From: Sabulibacter ruber
Lineage (GTDB): Bacteria > Bacteroidota > Bacteroidia > Cytophagales > Hymenobacteraceae
Direction: 5' to 3'
NCBI RefSeq assembly: GCF_017355955.1
Contig: NZ_JAFFID010000003.1
Span: forward strand, 372,001 to 436,000
Length of the DNA: 64,000 nt
Part shown: positions 27,376-35,356 of the stretch, piece after piece
How positions within the stretch are numbered: the first letter of the stretch is position 1
Layout of the letters: each line of letters starts with the position of its first letter
Position numbers and translations under genes: made by a program
Notes under the pieces: generated by a model
Databases searched by the model: none
What the model saw: the letters and a program-made list of their open reading frames with translations, nothing else
What the model was told of the DNA's origin: nothing

Positions 27376-27387
27376 TTAAACGATTAA
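27376..27387. promoter_or_regulatory. LacI-type operator upstream of GH116 gene, distal
   Basis: TTAAACGATTAA is the exact reverse complement of the proximal site, preceded by G. Centres are 80 bp apart, a whole-turn spacing near 7.6 helical turns. Confidence 0.7.
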
Positions 27388-27701
27388 TTAACAACATAAA
27401 TTTTATTTTTTTCAATGAACAGAGCCTATTAGAAGAAACAAGTTAATAAATGGCAATGAGTTTAGCCCTTTGTGGAAGTAAAGTCTGATAACATCGGCTC
27501 TAAAGGTTCCCTGGTTAAGGAGAAGATGAGCCTGATTTCAGATAGAGTACTATGTTCTCCTAATCTGAACAATCTATAAGGCTGGTTGCGAAAGATTGTA
27601 AAGCTTCAGGCTTTTTATTCGGGCAGATCTACGGGAGGCAAATGCAGAAAGCTTGGTGGCATTCTCATCGGCTTAAATCCTAGTTATAAAGGATAAAAGC
27701 G

Positions 27702-27737
27702 GTTTTGGAGCTGCTTTTCATAAAACAGCTCCAAAAC
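27702..27737 (-). repeat. 36-bp inverted repeat, copy 5
   Basis: The copy begins GTTTTGGAGCTGCTTTT and ends AAAACAGCTCCAAAAC with nearly perfect pairing. It lies 34 bp past the stop of the GH32 gene at 27772-29847, at the 3' end of the fructan operon, where it could act as a terminator. Confidence 0.85.
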
Positions 27738-27771
27738 ACAGCCTATACAATTCTTATCAAATGACGGGAAA

Positions 27772-29847
27772 CTATTGGTTCACTAAAGAAAGCCCTTGCC
27801 CCTTGATTTCTGCTGCCTTCAACTTATAAGCCCTGCTGTTCTCAAGTTTGGAGAGGCCGGTGGAGACGAGCTCTACTTTGGTGAAATCTTCATTCGGGAA
27901 GAAGATATCCGTCATCACGGTAGTACCATCATTCGCGAATACCTCTACGGAAGCGACATCCAGCAAGAGGTGTAGTTTGAGCTTGCCGTTTTCCAAGGTT
28001 ACCGGAGCAGTATGTCTCCCCGGGAAATCGGTTTTAAACGTAGTCTTGCCAGCTTTGGTACGGTCAATGAACAGCTCATTATCAGCTGCGGAATACCCTA
28101 TTTCTACCTGCTCGCCTTTGGCATTGGAGAACCTCACCACGGTCTGTTGCGCCTGATTCACGTCCAGGTTCAGGTCCAGTTCCAGCAAGGGAGTGTTCAG
28201 ATTATACTTACTGCTCAGATCAAGCGTACCGTTGATGTCCTCGGGTTTGAGGGCAATAGAACCGGTTCTAAGTTTCTGAAGCTCCTTCACCGGGGTACTC
28301 ACTAGCTTAATGCCCTCTTTTGTTTGCCGCAGGGTGAGTTCACGAGGAACTGTGGTAGCACTCCGCCACGAGGCGGTAGGCACTTCATTGGCGTACAGCC
28401 AATTGCTCATCCATCCCAGGAACAAACGTCTACCATCCGTTTTCGGGATGTTGGCCCAGGTGACACCGGCATAGTTATCGGTGCCATAGTCTATCCAGAA
28501 ACCTTCCACTCTAGGGGTAGCTGGTTGCACAGAAAGAAGGATCTGGTCTACCAGAATATGCCCCCAGCCACCTTTCACATTGTCCACAATCTCTATCCTC
28601 CCTTTTTTGCCTTTTAAGGCTTTGGTATCCATGGCTACCCAATTCAGGCTTTCGCTGTTGTTGCCGGTTACGCTCTTTACCAGCTCATTGCCAACAAACA
28701 GATTAACGGCTGTGCCCCGGGAGTGCTTCCCTCCTCCTACCAACAGGTTGATGTAGTCAGAATCAATGGTGAATTCGGGAGAGGTCAGTTTACCGGTGCC
28801 CTGATCCCCGTTCTGGTAGCTGTTGACTACCCCGCTCCCTTCAAAGCCACTTACCTTCTGCTGATTCGCCAAGGCTCCGGTGGCGGGCGCACTGCCAAAA
28901 GCATCCCCTTCTACCTTCCAAGTACCATAAGTTCCTCCTTCAAAGCCGGAAAGCAGTTTTCCGTTCGGCACGCTTCTACCACTGGTGAGTGCTTGTTCAA
29001 ACTGCTTATCCAGGATAAACCGGGTTCCGTCAAAGTCTCCCACAAAATACTGGGTGGCAGAACCGCCGTTTGGCCCACCAGGATTGATGCTCACCAACAG
29101 TACCCACTTTTCCTGCCCGTTTACCTGAAGCGGGAACAGATCCGGGCACTCCCACACTCCACCGTGCGCTCCAATGGCTTGCCCGAACTCACTTAGCTTA
29201 GACCAGTCCTTCAGGTTCTTGGAGCCGTAGAACTCAATATGATCCAGAACGGCCAGGGTCATCACCCACTGCCCCGCTTTCTCGTTCCAGGCCACCTTAG
29301 GGTCCCTGAAATCGCGGATACCCGGGTTTTTCAGCACCGGGTTCTGCTCGTACTTCTTCCAAGTGCGACCGTTGTCCAGGCTGTAGGCAATCCCTTGCGT
29401 TTGGAAATCATTTCTACCGCCTTTCTCTAGTTTTTCATTGTGGTAAGTAAAGATGGCTACCATGGGCGGGTTCTCTTTGGTACCCAACCCCGAGGTGTTG
29501 TTCACGTCCACCACCGCGCTGCCCGAGAAAATGGTCCCGTTTTCATCTGGGTATAACGCGATGGGCAAATGCTCCCAGTTCACCATGTCTTTGCTGACAG
29601 CGTGGCCCCAGTGCATGGGTCCCCAGGTTGTGCCGCCGGGGTGGTGCTGGTAGAACAGGTGGTACTCGCCTTTGTGGTACACCATGCCGTTGGGGTCGTT
29701 CATCCATTTGGCCGGCGGCGTGAAATGGTATTGCGGGCGGTGTTGTTCTTGGGAAACTGCTACTGCCTGATCAGTATTCTTGATAGTTGCACAGCTAACT
29801 GCGAGAAAAGCGCCAGCTGCTAAAGCAGGAATTGAGATTTTTTTCAT
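27772..29847 (-). CDS. GH32 fructanase (levanase/inulinase-type) lipoprotein with inserted beta-sandwich
   Basis: This lipoprotein has 691 residues and lipobox LAVSC after MKKISIPALAAG (an ATG seven codons upstream is less likely). The GH32 catalytic triad is intact: nucleophile Asp51 in KWMNDPNG, transition-state stabiliser Asp182 in DFRDPK and acid/base Glu233 in VWECPDLF. About 120 residues (about 295-415, GTWKVEGDAFG to GGWGHILVDQILL) form a CBM66/LamG-like insertion within the propeller, followed by DYGTDNYAGVTW and the C-terminal beta-sandwich. It cleaves beta-fructosidic bonds of levan or inulin, exo or endo unresolved. It is the last gene of PUL 2. The paralogue at 33190-35160 has the same insertion. 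Confidence 0.93.
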   Translation of the reverse strand: MKKISIPALAAGAFLAVSCATIKNTDQAVAVSQEQHRPQYHFTPPAKWMNDPNGMVYHKGEYHLFYQHHPGGTTWGPMHWGHAVSKDMVNWEHLPIALYPDENGTIFSGSAVVDVNNTSGLGTKENPPMVAIFTYHNEKLEKGGRNDFQTQGIAYSLDNGRTWKKYEQNPVLKNPGIRDFRDPKVAWNEKAGQWVMTLAVLDHIEFYGSKNLKDWSKLSEFGQAIGAHGGVWECPDLFPLQVNGQEKWVLLVSINPGGPNGGSATQYFVGDFDGTRFILDKQFEQALTSGRSVPNGKLLSGFEGGTYGTWKVEGDAFGSAPATGALANQQKVSGFEGSGVVNSYQNGDQGTGKLTSPEFTIDSDYINLLVGGGKHSRGTAVNLFVGNELVKSVTGNNSESLNWVAMDTKALKGKKGRIEIVDNVKGGWGHILVDQILLSVQPATPRVEGFWIDYGTDNYAGVTWANIPKTDGRRLFLGWMSNWLYANEVPTASWRSATTVPRELTLRQTKEGIKLVSTPVKELQKLRTGSIALKPEDINGTLDLSSKYNLNTPLLELDLNLDVNQAQQTVVRFSNAKGEQVEIGYSAADNELFIDRTKAGKTTFKTDFPGRHTAPVTLENGKLKLHLLLDVASVEVFANDGTTVMTDIFFPNEDFTKVELVSTGLSKLENSRAYKLKAAEIKGQGLSLVNQ

Positions 29848-29883
29848 GGTTTTAATGTCTATGAGCAATGATTTTATCGCCTC

Positions 29884-29919
29884 ATTTCCGGGCCGATTTG
29901 TAGAAATCAGCCCGGAAAT
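29884..29919. repeat. 36-bp inverted repeat, copy 6
   Basis: The copy begins ATTTCCGGGCCGATTT and ends AAATCAGCCCGGAAAT, with one mismatch in the stem. It lies 30 bp after the stop of the GH32-like gene at 29950-31515, between two operon genes. Confidence 0.8.
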
Positions 29920-29949
29920 AGTTCGTCTAACACAAGTGTAGTTGTGTGT

Positions 29950-31515
29950 CTATTTCTGAGAGCTTTGAAGTTTTACCTCAGAGAAAGTAGCTTGCGTACC
30001 GGTAGCCGTGATGCCCCAAGCCTTACCTTGTAAGCCATAAATCCGATTACTCAAGGCTGCTTTGCCATTCAGGTACACTACGCACACTGAACCATCCACC
30101 ACCACAGCTACATCATAAGTTGTACCGGTTTGTAAGGTAACCGGTACCCGGGAAATGAGCTGTTCATTGGTGCCCGAGACCTGATATGCCGCTATTCTGC
30201 CATTGCCGGGTTCTACCACAACTTTGTAGTACTGCTGGATTACATTATCAGAATTGAACACAAAACCAGCCGCTCCAGAAGCTGCGGCAATATTTAGCTT
30301 GGCGGTAATCTTTCTTGTTCCGGTTAATGGGCTGAAGAGGTTGAAAGCGGCAGAAGGAGATCCATTTAACTGATAGGTAGCACCAGTCACAGTCACAGAA
30401 CCAACGGTGTTTTTCACCTGCAAAGGTATTTCTTTGGTGAACAGGTTAGCCACATTTTCGGGGACTTTGACTCCCAAGGTGCCGTCGGCTGCCTGGGTCA
30501 GCTCATGTGTGACCATGTTTCCCGCCCATTCTTTGTTACCTGTATCGGTTTCAGGCATTCTTCTGGCGGTCCAGCCAAATAGGTAGCGTTTGTTGCCATC
30601 AGAAGCGGTTTTAGCGGCATAAAAGAACTGGCCGTCCAGCATGTCATGGGTGGGCTTCACCCAAGGTCCCTCAGAGGAGGTGGCCATCCGGTACCGGGTG
30701 CCGGTCATGCCACTCCAGTTTTCTGAGAAAAACAGGTACCAGTAATTGCCCATCTTGAACACATCGGCACACTCCAGCATCAGGAAGTTCTCTTCAGGAG
30801 TGGTTGTGTAAAGCGGCCCCCGGGAAGTCCAGTTATTTGAGGCGGGGTCTTGGGTAGTGAAAAGCAACACCACGGCCTTGCGGGCGCTGGTTTGAGTACT
30901 CACCAGCATCCAGTACTCATTTTTCTCTGAGTTGAAGAAGACCTGAGGGTCCCGGAAATCAAAGTCATAGTAGCCCGCCGGGGCAGTCAGCTTGAAAGTA
31001 GTGTTCTTGGTCCAGGTTTTTAAGTCCTGGCTGGTAGCATAAAGCACGCTCTCCCTCGGGTTTCCATGGGTAAAAGCAGTATTGCCATTATGCCCGGTAT
31101 AGTACATGTAGTACGTATTGCCCACTTTCACCGTGGAACCCGTGCCTATGGCAAAATCCGGCTGATTGGCGGTACCGTATGGAATCATCCTACCCGCGTA
31201 GGAGAAGTCTACCAGGTTAGAAGTCTCAAACTTGTGGATGTCATGGAAACCCTGGCCGGCAGGCTTGTTCTGGGCATCATGCAAAAAGAAAACATGAAAT
31301 TTGCCATTGTCATAGTAAGGCATGATGTCTCCTACCCAACCGGTGGTGTTGTAAGGATTGGTAGTGCCCATCCAACCGGCGGGTGGTTGGGGGTAAACCG
31401 TTACCTCTTTTGTTTCCCCGCCTGTTCTCGGGTCAACGGGAACTGGGTCATCATTGCTCCCACAAGCCGTTACCCCAACAAATACCAGGGCCTTAATCAT
31501 GGTGCTTATCTTCAT
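29950..31515 (-). CDS. GH32-like fructan hydrolase lipoprotein
   Basis: This lipoprotein has 521 residues; the lipobox GVTAC follows MKISTMIKALVF. The propeller keeps acidic positions in GH32 order: Asp in GWVGDIMPYY (nucleophile), Asp in FDFRDPQVFF, and Glu in LECADVF. A C-terminal beta-sandwich (about 375-515, NTVGSVTVTGATYQL to GTQATFSEVKL) follows. The first motif (WVGD) departs from the classical WMNDPNG, so substrate or chain-end preference may differ. It is encoded between the surface lipoprotein gene and the last fructanase gene in the fructan operon. Family placement is firm; activity as endo-levanase, exo-fructanase or fructosyltransferase is not decidable here. Confidence 0.85.
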   Translation of the reverse strand: MKISTMIKALVFVGVTACGSNDDPVPVDPRTGGETKEVTVYPQPPAGWMGTTNPYNTTGWVGDIMPYYDNGKFHVFFLHDAQNKPAGQGFHDIHKFETSNLVDFSYAGRMIPYGTANQPDFAIGTGSTVKVGNTYYMYYTGHNGNTAFTHGNPRESVLYATSQDLKTWTKNTTFKLTAPAGYYDFDFRDPQVFFNSEKNEYWMLVSTQTSARKAVVLLFTTQDPASNNWTSRGPLYTTTPEENFLMLECADVFKMGNYWYLFFSENWSGMTGTRYRMATSSEGPWVKPTHDMLDGQFFYAAKTASDGNKRYLFGWTARRMPETDTGNKEWAGNMVTHELTQAADGTLGVKVPENVANLFTKEIPLQVKNTVGSVTVTGATYQLNGSPSAAFNLFSPLTGTRKITAKLNIAAASGAAGFVFNSDNVIQQYYKVVVEPGNGRIAAYQVSGTNEQLISRVPVTLQTGTTYDVAVVVDGSVCVVYLNGKAALSNRIYGLQGKAWGITATGTQATFSEVKLQSSQK

Positions 31516-31608
31516 AATTGTACTAGTTTGTTCAATCTTACCTGATTGCTGAGATTCAATTAGCTACCAGGGTGTTATTTGTTTTTTACATTGAAAAAGA
31601 ACCATACT

Positions 31609-31694
31609 GTTTTAAGTCCATTTTCTATGAATTGAAAGAAAATCGTTTGGTAGGAGCCCGCGAAGCTGGTTTGCGGCCTCTTTTTGAAAAGAAA
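31609..31694. repeat. Possible expanded copy of the 36-bp repeat
   Basis: The left arm CTGTTTTAAG (31607) and right arm CTTAAAACAG pair perfectly but are about 70 bp apart. The left half continues TCCATTTTC and the right half TGAAAAGAAAGCTTAAAAC as in copy 2. It lies about 32 bp past the DUF4960-like gene stop. Confidence 0.45.
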
Positions 31695-31726
31695 GCTTAA
31701 AACAGCTTCGGACTGCCCACGTTCTG

Positions 31727-33139
31727 TTACTCTGCCAGGTATTTAATGGAGTTCTCCGTCAAACGCTCAATGTTGGATCTGAAGGCATTGGCCTGGCTAG
31801 GGGTACCGTTTGCGTCTGGCTCATTGAACCAGTCATATGCCCCAAAGACAATCACCACCACATTTCCGTCTGATGTTCCGTTGCCGGGGAACTCGGCAAT
31901 GCCCACTCGGCCATTCAACTGGTCATCCCATGCCTCACTGGCCAGGTTCACACCACCCGTCTGCTGTCTCCAACCCGCTCCGTTGCCATAGCCACCCCAT
32001 TCGGGCAGGAACCACCACGCCACGTGGTTTAACCTAAAGGTACCTTTCTCTAACAGATAAGCTTTGCCAGTTTCATAGGTCTGCAATCCGGCAAAGATGG
32101 GATGATCTTCATGCCCTTTGAAGGAAATGCCCCAGGAACTGTTCTGGTCTACAAACCCGGCCGGCGGGAAATCCCCGAACACGTTATTGGGTCCTTTGCC
32201 TTGTGGGATCACGTTCAGAGTTTCCAAGTAACGGGCGGCAAACGTGGTCAGCAACAGGTTTCCACCGGCGGCCCGGTAGTTTTTCAATGCGTTCACGGCT
32301 TTTGCTTCCAAGGCCACCCCGGGCAATTCCATGGCGGCATCATGGTGCCACCAGATGACATCAAACTGGTTGAGGTCTCTTCCGCCAATTATTTCATCAA
32401 AGGAGAGGTATGCCGCGTCTGAGAACTTGGAGAAAAGCCAGTCTGCCGCAGCCTTCTCATCGGGGTTGGTAAGGGCACCTCTATTGGCGGCTACCCCCAG
32501 AAAAGCAACGTTCAGCCCAACGGTCTGCAAGCTAACGGTCACGGTGTATTCTTCGCTGCGGTTGCCGGCGGTAATGGTGTAGACTTTAGGCGAGGAGAAA
32601 TCCTGAGGCGCACCTGATGCAGGGTTGATGGAAACACCTGTTGATACCTCAATCTCCGGCGTGAGCGCCGACACGTTGGTACCCGAAGGCAGCACCACCG
32701 AAATGGTTTTATTGGCGTGGTCAATGGCTCCCTCAACCCCATTCAAGGCAAACCTTAGGATAGGCTGCAGAATCTGTACCCGCACCTTGTATTTCTTGTA
32801 CAAGTTACCGTTCACTACTGTGTATTCCACCTCCTGACCGAAATTGGTAGGCGTAGTAATTGCCGGGCTGATAGTGGCGCCTGCCGGTAACTCCACCGTT
32901 GGGGTTACCGCCGATACATTACTGTTGTAAGGCAGCGAAAAAACAATAGCCCCTGATTTCTGGTCAATGGTACCGTTCACCCCATTTATCTGAAAAGAGG
33001 CAATCTGTACCGGAGCACTTAAGACGAAGTCGGGGTTTTCATTATCCTCCTCACAGGAGAACAATACAAAGAGCATGGCAAAGGCCAGGCTTGCCAGATA
33101 CCTGTAGGTACAGATGGTAGAAGCTTTTATCATAAACAT
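31727..33139 (-). CDS. Surface lipoprotein with two bacterial beta modules and a DUF4960-like domain
   Basis: This lipoprotein has 470 residues (lipobox LFVLFSC). Two tandem N-terminal repeats share the pattern FxINGVxGxID...SGAIVFSLP...SNVSAVTPxVE, each about 75 residues (about 43-120 and 127-205) and DUF5018-like. The C-terminal domain (about 210-470) looks like a class I glutamine-amidotransferase/ThuA-type alpha/beta fold (FLGVAANRG, DVIWWHHD, GGNLLLTTF, GVNLASEAW), matching DUF4960. It occupies the position of the B. thetaiotaomicron levan-binding SusE-like BT1761. Fructan binding is therefore the likely role, though the alpha/beta domain could be catalytic. The start might be the second ATG at 33133. 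Confidence 0.75.
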   Translation of the reverse strand: MFMIKASTICTYRYLASLAFAMLFVLFSCEEDNENPDFVLSAPVQIASFQINGVNGTIDQKSGAIVFSLPYNSNVSAVTPTVELPAGATISPAITTPTNFGQEVEYTVVNGNLYKKYKVRVQILQPILRFALNGVEGAIDHANKTISVVLPSGTNVSALTPEIEVSTGVSINPASGAPQDFSSPKVYTITAGNRSEEYTVTVSLQTVGLNVAFLGVAANRGALTNPDEKAAADWLFSKFSDAAYLSFDEIIGGRDLNQFDVIWWHHDAAMELPGVALEAKAVNALKNYRAAGGNLLLTTFAARYLETLNVIPQGKGPNNVFGDFPPAGFVDQNSSWGISFKGHEDHPIFAGLQTYETGKAYLLEKGTFRLNHVAWWFLPEWGGYGNGAGWRQQTGGVNLASEAWDDQLNGRVGIAEFPGNGTSDGNVVVIVFGAYDWFNEPDANGTPSQANAFRSNIERLTENSIKYLAE

Positions 33140-33189
33140 GTCTCCTTAGTTTCTTTTAGGTTTACAAGAAAGTTTTTCTGAATTGGTCA

Positions 33190-35160
33190 TTATGGTTTGG
33201 AAGTGATTGCCCAGATAGAGGACAACTCCCATGCTTTAAGGTCCAGCACTGTCACTTTGCCGTTTTCTGCAAACAACTCTATTCCGGTTTGCGATTCTGC
33301 CGGGAAGGTGAGCGCGCTGACCACTACTTCCCCTTGGTTCGTGAAAATTTCCACTGATGATTGATCCACCAATATGTGTAGCCGGAGCTGATGATGGATT
33401 GGGATAACTGGCGCTTGCCACTTGAGCGGAAACTTCTGATTGAACTCCTGGTTAGAGGCAAAATCAGTACAGTTGGTTCTGTCAACTGTGAGGCTGGAGG
33501 TAGTGGGATTGTATTGTACCACCAGTTTCCGGTCCTCTCCTACCAGCAGATTCAACCCGAAGGTGGCGGAGGTTCTGGTATCAAATGTCACCTCCAGTTC
33601 ATAGGTGTTTTTAGCAGGCTTGAACTCCTTCATCTCAGCTGTGCCACTGATCTCCCGGTTAGAGAATTGGTGCAGGGCCTTGCGGAGCTTCTGCAACTCT
33701 GGAATGGGTTGTTGCACCATTCTTATCCCGCTGCCCTGTTTTATCAAAGCAAGTTCACGCGGAACAGATTCAAACCCTTTGCCCCAGGTGGTGGGTACAT
33801 CTCTTGCGTAATCCCAGTTGCCCAGCCAACCCAGCATGGTGGTACGCTTACTCTTCTGATCAATGTCGCGCCAGGTTCTGGCGGCGTAAAAATCGGGGCC
33901 GTAGTCTAACCACAGAGCGTGTTCCAGGTTCTGATTCATCAGCACATCTGAAAACAGAATGTGGTCCACTGATATGTAGTCCCATTTGCCGCCTGTCACC
34001 TCGTCAACCAATTGGATGGACGCTTTTTTTCCCTTGAATTCGCTTACGTCCCAGCCTTTCCATTTAAAGACAGAGCTGTTATCTGCGGTGGTAGTTCTTA
34101 CCGTTTTACCATCTACCAGCAAGTTTATGGAAGCCTTTTCAGGGTGATTTCCACCTGCAATCAGGAAATTAATGGCACTCTCGCGGATAGTAAAAGCGGG
34201 TGAAGTAAGGGTTCCTACCCCTTCTCCAGATTTTTTGAACGAAGAAGCAAACCCATTTCCCAGATGCACCACTGAATCCAGGTTTGTTGGTTGAGTATTG
34301 AATGCCGTGCCAGATTGCTTCCAGTTCTTTAGGGCCGTTTCATCAAAACCAGCAAATAATCGCCCTGGCAAACCTTTTCCTTGGCGTAGGTATGCCGTGG
34401 TTTCTTCGTCTGCTTTAAAGGTTTTTCCGTCAAAAGACCCTAGAAAATACTGCACCCGGTTGGGTCCTCGTCCTATGAGCAATACCCACTTTTTCTGCTT
34501 GGCATTGCCTTCTACGGGAAGTTCAAACAGGTCTGGGCACTCCCAAAATGCACTTTGGGCGCCTAAGCCCGCAAATTCACTCAGATAATTCCAGTGTTTG
34601 AGGTCTTTTGAGTCATAGAGATGGATTTTTTGCGCATCCGGCAACACCACGGCCATCACCCATTTCTGCTCCGGCTCATACCAAAACACCTGCGGATCTC
34701 TGAAGAACACTTTCTTGATATCCAGCACGGGGTTGTGTTGGTAATAGTGGAAGTAGATTCCATCATTGCTCACTGAGAGGGCCTGGGTTTCTGGTAGGGA
34801 ATCGCCGGGCAAATGCCGGGTGTACACCGCTATCATGCTTTTGGCCCCAAACCCCGAGGTGTTGTTCTTGTCCACCACCACAGACCCGGAGAAGTAAGAG
34901 AAGGAACCATCATCGCCTTTCATGGGGTAAGGCAGTTCTTTCCAGTACACCAGATCCTCGGAGACGGCATGCCCCCACCAGAACAGATGGTACTTGCCTT
35001 CGGTGAAGATCAGTCCGTCTGGGTCTCCTATCCAGCCTTTCTGCGGACTGAAATGGAACTGGGGCCGGTATTTCTCCTGGTACTGTGCCTGAGTCATAAA
35101 CCCGCACAGCAGCATCAGGGACAAGAAACACAAACGCAGTAGTTTTCCTTTACCTCTCAT
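33190..35160 (-). CDS. GH32 fructanase, short-loop WIGDPDG variant
   Basis: This secreted protein has 656 residues and a Sec signal starting MRGKGKLLRLCFLSL; this ATG gives the signal peptide, whereas the longer frame does not. The triad is retained: Asp46 in GWIGDPDG, Asp in FFRDPQVF, Glu in FWECPDLF. Compared with the paralogue at 27772, about 13 residues containing the usual HHPxxxxWGPMH motif are missing, so YHLF runs straight into WWGHAVSED. The inserted beta-sandwich (about 280-410) is shared. The lost loop lies by the active-site rim and should alter subsite architecture. It is encoded between SusD and the DUF4960-like lipoprotein in the fructan operon. Confidence 0.9.
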   Translation of the reverse strand: MRGKGKLLRLCFLSLMLLCGFMTQAQYQEKYRPQFHFSPQKGWIGDPDGLIFTEGKYHLFWWGHAVSEDLVYWKELPYPMKGDDGSFSYFSGSVVVDKNNTSGFGAKSMIAVYTRHLPGDSLPETQALSVSNDGIYFHYYQHNPVLDIKKVFFRDPQVFWYEPEQKWVMAVVLPDAQKIHLYDSKDLKHWNYLSEFAGLGAQSAFWECPDLFELPVEGNAKQKKWVLLIGRGPNRVQYFLGSFDGKTFKADEETTAYLRQGKGLPGRLFAGFDETALKNWKQSGTAFNTQPTNLDSVVHLGNGFASSFKKSGEGVGTLTSPAFTIRESAINFLIAGGNHPEKASINLLVDGKTVRTTTADNSSVFKWKGWDVSEFKGKKASIQLVDEVTGGKWDYISVDHILFSDVLMNQNLEHALWLDYGPDFYAARTWRDIDQKSKRTTMLGWLGNWDYARDVPTTWGKGFESVPRELALIKQGSGIRMVQQPIPELQKLRKALHQFSNREISGTAEMKEFKPAKNTYELEVTFDTRTSATFGLNLLVGEDRKLVVQYNPTTSSLTVDRTNCTDFASNQEFNQKFPLKWQAPVIPIHHQLRLHILVDQSSVEIFTNQGEVVVSALTFPAESQTGIELFAENGKVTVLDLKAWELSSIWAITSKP

Positions 35161-35276
35161 TTTAAGTTCTATTCTTGACGGCTTGAACCTGTTTTGGACG
35201 CGTTTTCCTGAAAGCGGCACCAAATCACAGCGGATGGATGATTCAGAGCGCATGATGTACTTGGTGGATGTTTTCT

Positions 35277-35312
35277 GTTTCTGTCCTAGTTTTGAACAAT
35301 CAGACCAGAAAC
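35277..35312. repeat. 36-bp inverted repeat, copy 7 (extended stem)
   Basis: The copy begins GTTTCTGTCCTAG and ends CAGACCAGAAAC, inside a 16-bp perfect stem at 35268-35283/35306-35321. It lies 44 bp past the SusD stop, within the fructan operon. Confidence 0.75.
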
Positions 35313-35356
35313 AGAAAACATAGGCTTCTCAAATTGTAGCTCACGCCACCTCAGAA

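Larger units (their letters stand above)
27048..27771. other. 724-bp regulatory gap between PUL 1 and PUL 2
   Basis: No gene was recognised. It holds two palindromes 80 bp apart (27296 and 27376) upstream of GH116 and a 36-bp hairpin (27702-27737) after the first fructanase gene. It marks the border between the LacI-regulated and fructan loci. Confidence 0.6.
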
